In this document: one piece after another, positions 49,720 through 64,000 of the stretch | Layout: the number at the start of each line of letters is the position of its first letter | Numbering within the stretch: position 1 is the stretch's first letter | Program-made: the position numbers and the translations under genes | Assembly (NCBI RefSeq): GCF_900324465.2 | Contig: NC_046617.1 | Span: 12,523,223 to 12,587,222 of the forward strand | Direction: 5' to 3' | Length of the DNA: 64,000 nt | Source of the DNA: Anabas testudineus | Lineage: Eukaryota > Chordata > Actinopteri > Anabantiformes > Anabantidae | The notes under the pieces: model-generated | What the model saw: the letters and a program-made list of their open reading frames with translations, nothing else | The model's database searches: none | Told to the model about the DNA's origin: nothing

Positions 49720-50980
49720 ACAGTGTAGTTTACTATACAGAGAATCATAAATGTCAATAAATCTGTCATGTAGAATGTTATATTATCACCCAACACAATG
49801 TGTTTTGCACAAAATATGAATTTTGAGTTCAAAAGATGTTTCTAGGAAATTTTTTTTTTATATTAATTCTAAAATAGCAGAAACCAGTTTCTTTTGTGTT
49901 TTTATAATGTAGAATATGTTTTAATGCTAATTGTTGCTACAATATTAAAATAAATTAAATAGCATGCACAAACTATATCTTTTTTTTGTTGTTTTTTGCA
50001 TTTATATACACTGTAGAGACATTTTAGGTTGTTCTTTTTGTTTTGTTTTTTTACCTTTTTTGATACAGCTGGTCACATGCAGCTATGGTTACAGTCTAAA
50101 AGATAAACTTGTCTGTCTTTTTGATTGAAAGCAATACTGTAATTGGTTGAACGGAGAGATCTGTATGTTGTCTATCCAGAATATAAATGTCTGGCGACTG
50201 TCTGTGTCTATTGTCAAGGAAGTTTCAACTGGGTATTATATCTGTGTACGTCAGCAGCTTAGCCACTGATGACTCTGTGTTAGATCAGCACTTAGGCTAA
50301 TTTATACCCTTTTCATAGGGCTTAGGGTAAAAGCACAGGGGATTTTTTTTCATTGTAACTCCAGATCATGAAATCATTCTTTGTCTGCACTGGCGTTTCT
50401 CGTATCAGCAATCGGAAAATTAACGTGAGAACAATGTTTTTCTAAAAAGATTGTGGAAAAACAACACCTGTGTTTCCTCCCCATGTGTCACAATGAGATA
50501 TATTTGGTAATATCATTATACTCTCAAATGTCTGTCCTTATTATTTCCTGAACACGTTTATACACTACAACTATGGTACAGTGAATGATTTTCTCTTGAC
50601 ATGTGGTGAGAAAATGTTTCTAAAATAATTTTTTATATGTTTATAAAAAAGATTAGAATTGTGATAGAAATGGGTACAGCATCCATGAAAGTGTGCGTTG
50701 GATGAATGCCCAGAAAACATTTGTTTGCTCCATAAACTTCACCTGAGCACAAAAATGTATGCATCAGCTGCAAAAAGTTGCACAAATGTGGTACCTGCAG
50801 CATTAAAGTGTTGATTGTATGCATGGTTAAAAAACTGCACAGAGCAGCCAATTTAACGCGGTCTAATAGAACAGTGTGAGGGCTACTGCTCAGTTTCTGT
50901 GCTGATGTTTCAATTATTTAGACTATTATTTACCTATTGATGAAAACGAGTAGACAGAATAATGGATAACGCAGTGCAAT
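49720..50980. other. Intergenic between divergent otop2 and ush1g
   Basis: AT-rich sequence with T runs. No gene recognised. GC content and CpG rise only after about 50990, toward ush1g. Confidence 0.55.
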
Positions 50981-50989
50981 AATGAAACT

Positions 50990-51222
50990 GAGCATAACTG
51001 TCAGCTCAGCCACCGGGAGCACTGTTCCCCACAATGTGCGTATCGAGGCGTCCCTGGAGACCGGCGACGCGCACCGATCAGGAGCGACTGGGGGGACGGT
51101 GGAGCACACTGGCCTTTCAGCCGGTCTGCTCACACTGCATCGCCGCATGACGACGACGATGATGATGGTGATACAGTTGGTAAAACGCAATGGAGTCGAG
51201 CAGGGTGGACTAATTGTGCACC
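50990..51222 (+). promoter_or_regulatory. ush1g: ush1g 5' leader, CpG-rich
   Basis: GC-rich stretch with many CpG dinucleotides (GCGTATCGAGGCGTCC, GGCGACGCGCACCGATC) directly before the ush1g ATG. It holds a short (GAC/GAT)n run around 51149-51175. It is probably the 5' UTR and promoter-proximal region. No TATA box is evident. Confidence 0.45.
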
Positions 51223-57563
<6,341 letters not shown>

Positions 57564-57780
57564 TAAAGGCCCCCCTGCTGTGTGCTTGCCAAGCATTAAA
57601 GGTCGTTGGAGCATTGTGGAGTGAAAACCGTGTATGGGCACAGAGGATGTAATGAATTAGATCTCTCTGTAACTTGTTGCTAACAAAGAAGAACAGTTAT
57701 TGTCAGATTTTTAACATTACAGTGTCTTGTTAGGCTTGAATCACTGAAAATAAATTGAAAAATTGTGTTGGATGTCCGCT
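57564..57780 (+). other. ush1g: ush1g 3' UTR with poly(A) signal
   Basis: Follows the predicted terminal exon. AATAAA at 57749-57754 is followed by a GT-rich stretch (TTGTGTTGGATGT). An earlier AATAAA overlaps the stop region at 57562-57567 but is too close to the splice site to be the likely signal. Confidence 0.45.
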
Positions 57781-57789
57781 GAGTCCAAT

Positions 57790-60210
57790 GAGTGCATGGT
57801 TTAACTGAAAAACTATTATCAAAGAGCAGCACTTTGCGGTCTTATTGTACTCCATGTAGAGTAGTTAACAAAGAAGTGATTGTAGGATTATGCAAGCTCC
57901 AGTGTTTGCCCCTGTAGGGTAAATACCACCTCATGTGCCTGCATTGCTTGTGCCTGTGCATTTGCTTAAAAATGTATATTCTCTTACACACATTTGACAT
58001 TAACATCACACAACTTTATTAAGTGTTTGCATAACAACCTTTTAAAAAAACATTTTCACACAGAGAGACTCGCCTATTTAGGTATTCATATTTCATCTCT
58101 TATAAATGTTTACATACAGCAAGCCATGTCAGTCCAAGTGTGGCTCACTGGCAATGCAGGCCAATTGATGAGAAATGAGATTTCTTTTATGATTTACTGC
58201 AGTATTGTTAACTATACGAATATACAGAATGTATTTAGAATATTTTATTGTTCACAATGTAACATGTTAAGGGTTTCGATTTTGCATGTTTAGATCATAC
58301 GTTCAGTGTATGTACCAACATTTTTATTTCTGGTAGTTTTCTATTTTATAATGTGTATCTGCACAGTGGAATTTGTTAATGTATACCATTATGACTTTTT
58401 AACATTTAAGGTGGATTTTAAATAAAAACTAATATATTTTTGTTTATTAATGTATATATACATATCGCCTATATACTCTGAGGTCACATAATGGGAATTG
58501 TTTTGGAAGTTAGAGAGGCTAATGACATTTTATATAACTTTAAATTATTTTTATAGACATTGGTGGGTGAGGAAGATAAATAAGTGCTTAAGTACTGTAA
58601 CTGATATACAGTATGCATTCATGTTCTGTCAAGTAAATGTAATGTCGGAGTCACTACCTGTTACACACATAATAATTAATACTTGTTTTGGCATCTTCAG
58701 CAGTGTAATCTTCAGAGAGCATTATTCAGAAGTGATACTAATATCTTATGCAGTAGTCTCATTGGAAACGTAACCCAGATATGATAATTTTCTTAATTTA
58801 GTTTTCCAGGTTATTAGCCTGAAGTAAAATGAAGAAAATATGTTCATATAAACATGTAATTTCCCTCCCTAGGAAAATAACTTTTGTTTTTCATTTGTTT
58901 CCTTATGCAGTATGAGGGTATTATGATTTCAGAAAATGCAAGAAAAACAAAATGCAACCAAGTCACATAAGGTAACTGGAGGAAAACTCATGCCAGCTTT
59001 TAGAGTTACACATTGATTCAAACAAATAAAAAAAAAAGAATAGGGGAGCCATTGACTCCCTGCAGGTACAAAAATGAATGAAGATTTTAAAGCATTTAGC
59101 AATTAGTTGGAGAAATGTCATGGCCTCTGTGTGAACCCATTTTGGTCAAATGTATCATATGATGTGCGATTGGTACAGGACGTTCCTCGAGACTGAGACT
59201 TTATCTTTGTCATCTGATGTGTTGACAGTTTACACAGATCAGGTATTTCATCATTCATCAGAGCTGTGTGTTTCAGGTTCTGCATCAGATGATAAGTTGC
59301 ATGTTATTTAACACAAATATTTGATATGTTACTTCTGCTTTCCTTGTTCTTGAGGTACTCTAGAGTTCAAGATGGCAGTGGCAGATGGACGTCTGCCCCC
59401 TGTGCACATGAATCACATGGACCATGTAACCTCTTTTTGTTCAAGTAGTGATGGATGTATTGAATTTCTTATCTTATAGGGACAAATTGAGTATGATTTA
59501 TAACAATGGTAATTGTATATCGTTATGTTTAATTTACCTCTCCCCAAACATTGAATTTGCACTTGTCAGTCTGCAAAATGCCTTTGTCACCATGACATAG
59601 ATAATATTTCATGAAGCTTCAGATATCCTGACAGATTGTCACTAACTACTAATCTTTCTGTACAATCGGATCCAGTTTATCTCTTTCCAGTCATGGGACT
59701 GTGACTGTCTGGTCTAGACTGCTATTCAACTGTAGTTGTAAATCACATCCTACTCAGTTTAACTCCTCGACATCATAAACTCATCCCAAATATCAGTAAA
59801 TCACGGTAAGATAACCTTCTTATCACTACACCTGTAAATTTATTATATTGTGTTCCGATCATCGCTATTCTGAAGTATGTCGCTCACCATCCTGATTATA
59901 CTGTGTTGTCACACACAACATTTAATATTAGTAATGAAATGTTTTTTCCTACAGAAACCTTGCTCAGTGCTAAAATTTCTAATGAAGAATTTTGAAGATT
60001 ATTCAACTCTGATAGGAAAAGTAATCAGCTCTGTCTTCCCAGGGTGTAATTGTTCTTATGAGGCTGCCCCAAGTTTGATTTCACAGAGTCCTGATATGTT
60101 ACTCCCAGGCTCTCAACGAAATAAAATGTAGTTTCTTTGGTTAATGCAAAACAATGCTTGTTACTAACTCCCAGTTACCATCACTGTGAGCTTGTAAAAG
60201 AAAAGTCAGG
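57790..60210. other. Intergenic between convergent ush1g and amn
   Basis: AT-rich DNA with no recognised coding exon, RNA or transposon. Short open frames, such as 57994-58293, have no recognisable domain. Confidence 0.6.
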
Positions 60211-60222
60211 GCATTCAAAATG

Positions 60223-60658
60223 TTTATTAGGGTTACACAACAAAGTACATAAAATAGGTGCATATGCAGGATTTTTCACATACTGTAAATGTCACTGAAG
60301 GTAAAATTTACCAACATCTAGCACTAACTGTGCAACATAAGCATAAAAAATCTGTGCAGCAACAGGTGTGCTAGGAATTTATTGCAGTCTTTATTGCAGC
60401 TTTACTGCTCTCGAATGTGATACGTATGAGGAAAAGGTACACAACTCTCTGCCAGTAATTTGTTTTTATTTGACTTAAAAGTTTGGTTATTAAAGGTTTC
60501 AGTGTCCATCAGCATTTTTATGTTTATTTACCATGCTGAATTATTATAAACTGTTAGATGATTTATTCTCTATGAAGGGTGTGTAAAAATCATCAACGTA
60601 ATGCAAAGGTATGTTCACATACTGTACCAAAGGTTTTACAGCAATCAATCAGCCAGTC
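60223..60658 (-). other. amn: amn 3' UTR with poly(A) signal
   Basis: The minus-strand AATAAA (TTTATT at 60223-60228) lies about 430 bases after the stop. No genomic A tract was seen on the coding strand at this end. Confidence 0.45.
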
Positions 60659-62080
60659 TTAGGTACTAAAGTCGGTTTCATTCTCATCATAAGCTGGATT
60701 TACAAAGTACACACCTGTCTGAGTCATGGAGATTGAGTCATTAGCTCCAGTCTCATACAGACTAGGAATTTTAGGCATCATGCTGGGCTGGTCAAACATG
60801 GGGTTATCAAAGCCATGGTCAAGAGGTCCACCAAGTTCTCCGATATCACTGTTTCTCTTCAGGCTGCTAAAAGATGGCATTGAAGGCACTGATGGCATTT
60901 TAACAATTCCCTTACGAATCAGGACAGCCACGGTGACAATGAGTGTAATCAAAACTAAAACTCCTAACACAACTCCAGTCACCATCCCAGGACAGTTTTC
61001 ACACTGAGTGCTGCTGCTGCCAGAGGATGTCTGAAATTCAGCCCCGCTGATTCCAAAGCTAGAGCCATGGACTTGAACGTCATTCAGTATGTCTTTGGCT
61101 AGAGCGCCTGACTGTGTCCCTTTCTCTCCATCTAAAATAACCACTTGAATCTCAGGTGAGGTACCAAAAGGGATGATCCCCATCAACCTTTGTGACTTGA
61201 AGACTTTAGACATGCCCAACTGGATGGATTTGTATTTTGGCAGGACCAGAAAGAGCTGATGGATTCGTTGCTCATATGTTTTCAGGTTGAAACCAGAGGT
61301 ATAATGGATGGTGACAATGGCACCACAAACCTTGCAGCAGTGCCCCACGGGGAGGAGAGGCTTCTTACAGCTCAGAGACGTACATGTTACAGCACTACAG
61401 ATCCGCTGATGGTCTACAGAATTCCCACAGTCACAGCCAGATGGATCCTCACAGCCTGGGTTCCCAACAGTGACAGCGGAGGATCCGTGAAACTGCAGCT
61501 GACCTGAGCGTGAGCTGAGATACTGGATGAAGTCAGATTTTTTTTCAAACGTCTTCCCCAGCACAGACACAGATTTTACAGGAATGCTAGACTCACTGGC
61601 GCTGGTGTCCACTCTGAAGGAGGAGTTGGCTTTGAATACCACATCATCATAATGGCATGGGACACTCTCCTCGTGGACTGAGAAGAAGAAGTTTCCACGC
61701 TGCAGGTCATCCAGAGTTGCAGCCGTCTGCCACAGAGCTGGATCAAACCACTGCAGAGAATCAGAAGCACTGAATTGGGCCACAACACCTTGTCCACAAC
61801 CTGGTTCTTGTCCTTCCGAAACATAAAATCCAGATCCTGAACTCAGGATGAACTCTCCATTAACTGGCATCTTCATCTCCCGCACATTATGTGTGGAGTC
61901 CACAAACACGGACACTTGCCTTTGGGCTGAAAATTGAATGATGTCGTTGCCACATGGAACAGCTCCTTTGTCCCAGTTGGTCTTACTCTCATAGTTGGTG
62001 TCAGGAATCCATTGTTTGTACAGGGCACTTGCTGCCCCAACAAGGCAGAGGAGAAGGAGCATGTCTGGTGTTTTCAGCAT
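60659..62080 (-). CDS. amn: Amnionless, cubilin receptor membrane subunit
   Basis: One uninterrupted reading frame of 473 residues (human AMN about 453, spread over about 12 exons). Amnionless is a type I membrane protein that anchors cubilin at the apical surface of gut and kidney tubule cells and drives uptake of vitamin B12-intrinsic factor and filtered proteins. Visible parts: signal peptide (1-19, MLLLLCLVGAASA core); an extracellular domain with YKQWIPDTNYESKTNW and GAVPCGNDIIQF; a Cys-rich VWFC-like module at about 208-254 (CEDPSGCDCG, CTSLSC, GHCCKVCG); a membrane helix at about 365-387 (MVTGVVLGVLVLITLIVTV); and a cytoplasmic tail with an FDNPMF endocytosis motif (FxNPxF) and a related FVNPAYDE. 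Every expected part is present and in order. The lack of introns is unusual. An acceptor-like AAATTCAG precedes the ATG, so a 5'-UTR intron is possible. Confidence 0.95.
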   Translation of the reverse strand: MLKTPDMLLLLCLVGAASALYKQWIPDTNYESKTNWDKGAVPCGNDIIQFSAQRQVSVFVDSTHNVREMKMPVNGEFILSSGSGFYVSEGQEPGCGQGVVAQFSASDSLQWFDPALWQTAATLDDLQRGNFFFSVHEESVPCHYDDVVFKANSSFRVDTSASESSIPVKSVSVLGKTFEKKSDFIQYLSSRSGQLQFHGSSAVTVGNPGCEDPSGCDCGNSVDHQRICSAVTCTSLSCKKPLLPVGHCCKVCGAIVTIHYTSGFNLKTYEQRIHQLFLVLPKYKSIQLGMSKVFKSQRLMGIIPFGTSPEIQVVILDGEKGTQSGALAKDILNDVQVHGSSFGISGAEFQTSSGSSSTQCENCPGMVTGVVLGVLVLITLIVTVAVLIRKGIVKMPSVPSMPSFSSLKRNSDIGELGGPLDHGFDNPMFDQPSMMPKIPSLYETGANDSISMTQTGVYFVNPAYDENETDFST

Positions 62081-62109
62081 CCTGAATTTTTGTGAGAGAC
62101 TATGAGAAT

Positions 62110-63060
62110 GTTAGGTGACCTTTGTTTCCAACCTTGTGACTAACACATGAGAGCACACAGCTTACTTGTAAAGTTGATGAGCTCTGAACCACATCAACCT
62201 GTTCAAGCAGGTGACCTGTAAAAGATTTACATATTCTGCCAGGACAGGTCTGCTTTAAGGCATAATCATGATCTACAGTAAATAAATATGATGAAGATGT
62301 AAATTCTGAGAGCACAGTTACATGTATTTGTTATTTTATTTGTGTTTGTTGATTCACATGCATTGGGTTTTTGCTGAGTGGGCACAGGATTTATTACTTT
62401 GCTCTTAAAATGTTTACTACATTTATTTGTTGAGATGCATATACTTTAATATGTATTGTGAACAGCTGTTGAAAAGAGTAAGGGAGTGTGACTGGAGCAA
62501 AGATAGGTAACATTCATTGTGCACTGACACCTTAAAAAAATATTCAACCTATTGAATAGGCTTGAGCCCTGCTTACTGACTGACAGGGGCATTTGCTAGC
62601 TAACATAATGTTTTAGAAGATCTTTGACCAGGCTGGGTGATTTTTAAGGATACTGGTTGCTTAAAAAGACAAAATAATGTGTTTGGTTTAGTAATTTTTA
62701 TATATTTTTTGTCACTTTTATATTAATTACTGTAACAGTAGGTCTGACTGGTTCGTTTCATAGTTTATCAAGACAAAGTAGATACTAATGGCTCCAGCGT
62801 TCTTGGGAATATGTGGTTGCGAGTGAAGAGGGTGGTGGTTCTGGGATGCTGGAACACATTAGGGTGTCATCACAATAAAGGTTCCTTGTGTTATGGGCCC
62901 AATTCAGTGAAACACCAGTTACTGAGAGGGTGCTCACATGGTGAAAATCTAGGCTTGCCTGCACTCTCACAACCACACTGTAGTTATGTGGGTGTAGTTG
63001 TTGGTAATACAACTAATAAAATGGTCAGATTCTCTATAGTTTTTGTCTTGTTGGCAAACA
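62110..63060. other. Upstream region of amn, no gene recognised
   Basis: AT-rich sequence that should include the amn promoter. No TATA box or CpG patch could be assigned. No coding exon was seen. Confidence 0.5.
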
Positions 63061-63066
63061 AACTGA

Positions 63067-63980
63067 ATGTTAGTAGGATTTTGAAGAAAGGGTAGAAAGC
63101 AGTTTAGTTTGTTTATTTCATGGTGCCACCACTGAATCTAGAGAAGCTGAACAGAGATCCTGCTGACAGCTATCTGTACTACCAGGTTCACTGTGATGGT
63201 GTCTATGAAATCAATGGATGTTTGATTAATGACAGAATATCATGTTAACACTCTTCAGGCTCACATGAGTCAAAGCATCATTTAACATGAATACCCATTC
63301 TTCGGTACATCAAATATTAACTGCACTATCTCAGCAGACGTTTTCATTTCTGTGGTCCTAAAACCATTTTTGTACATAAATGTCTAGGTGCATTTAATTC
63401 GATATTTGTTTCAGTATTGCAAAACTACAATTGATCTCATTCTTCATCAGCTGCGAAAGATTTCCAAGACAGCAGCATTATGCAGTAGCAGTACTATGTT
63501 AGTAGGACATTGAGGAGACGGTAGAAAGCAGCTTACCATGGTATTTTGCTTTTGGATTTCATGGCACCACCATTGCATCCAGGAAAGCTGAACAGAAATC
63601 ACGCTGACAATTATTTGTAGTACTGGGTGTACTGTAATGTTGTCTATGAAATCACTGGACATTGAATTTCTGACACCAAAGACTAATACTCTATTTCAGC
63701 ATTATTTAAGATTAATACTGAGTCTCCATAGGAATGTTCTCCTATTCTTTGACACATTCATTTTGCATTTTAAATTAAAGTTTTAAAATAAAGTGCTCAG
63801 TGCTATTTCCAAGTGCTACTTCCATGTTGGGACATTGAGCAGAAGTTAGAAAGCGACTTAATTGACATGATATGTGATGTTTTCAGAATTTCTGGCAGCA
63901 CCAATGATCAGAGATCAAGCTGCCAACTATTTTCAGCACTGGGTAATGATGTGTTCACAAACAAAGCAGCATACTTAGCA
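63067..63980. repeat. Three degenerate copies of a 325-430 bp tandem repeat
   Basis: Three units share a series of landmarks in the same order and orientation: ATGTTAGTAGGA or ATGTTGGGACATTGAG (about 63067, 63496 and 63822), GTAGAAAGCAG or TTAGAAAGCG, ATGGYRCCACCA-like, AGCTGAACAGA, GCTGACA, a CACTG/TACTGGGT stretch and GTCTATGAAATCA. In the first two, an AGCATYATTTAA stretch follows. Starts are spaced about 429 and 326 bases apart. The copies are clearly diverged, and the last is cut off near the window end. I do not recognise the family. Confidence 0.65.
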
Positions 63981-64000
63981 ACATAACAGTAGCAGCATTA

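Overview
The window is nuclear DNA of a ray-finned fish. The evidence is spliced vertebrate genes with compact GT-AG introns, whose reading frames keep phase across every junction I checked, plus several Tc1-like transposons typical of teleosts. The gene content mixes two blocks that lie several Mb apart on human 17q (MAP2K6-KCNJ16-KCNJ2 and BTBD17/OTOP2/USH1G). It also holds two genes found elsewhere in human: TVP23B on 17p and AMN on 14q. The exact species cannot be told from sequence alone.

Layout. 1-1.6 kb: no gene. 1.9-5.7 kb (+): btbd17. 6.2-16.2 kb (+): map2k6, 12 coding exons, with an old Tc1 fragment in one intron. 16.3-28.5 kb: about 12 kb without a recognisable gene, between convergent map2k6 and kcnj2. 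28.5-34.1 kb (-): kcnj2 (Kir2.1), intronless CDS with a probable 5'-UTR intron and a GC-rich promoter near 34.1 kb. 35.1-36.3 kb (-): kcnj16 (Kir5.1-like). 36.3-41 kb: intergenic, with a second Tc1 relic. 41.06-43.9 kb (+): a Cys-loop channel of the HTR3/ZACN type, 9 coding exons. 44.6-46.2 kb (-): tvp23b. 46.4-49.7 kb (-): otop2, followed at about 200 bp by tvp23b in the same direction. 51.2-57.75 kb (+): ush1g, head to head with otop2, with a young Tc1-like element in its last intron. 60.2-62.1 kb (-): amn, with an uninterrupted CDS. 63.07-64 kb: three degenerate copies of a repeat running off the window end.

How the genes work. Most genes are unrelated in function. kcnj2 and kcnj16 encode inward-rectifier K+ channel subunits of one superfamily. 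otop2 (proton channel) and ush1g (hair-cell scaffold SANS) form a divergent pair with the arrangement I recall for mammals. amn is the membrane anchor of the cubilin endocytic receptor.

Hunt. I see no previously undescribed multi-gene system. Best leads: an apparently complete, intronless amn (candidate replacement retrogene); an ush1g terminal intron placed so that splicing or read-through gives the same C-terminal PDZ ligand, with a young Tc1 copy inside it; a fish HTR3/ZACN-like channel that has lost the serotonin loop-A signature; and a Kir5.1-like subunit with Asp where mammalian Kir5.1 has Asn.
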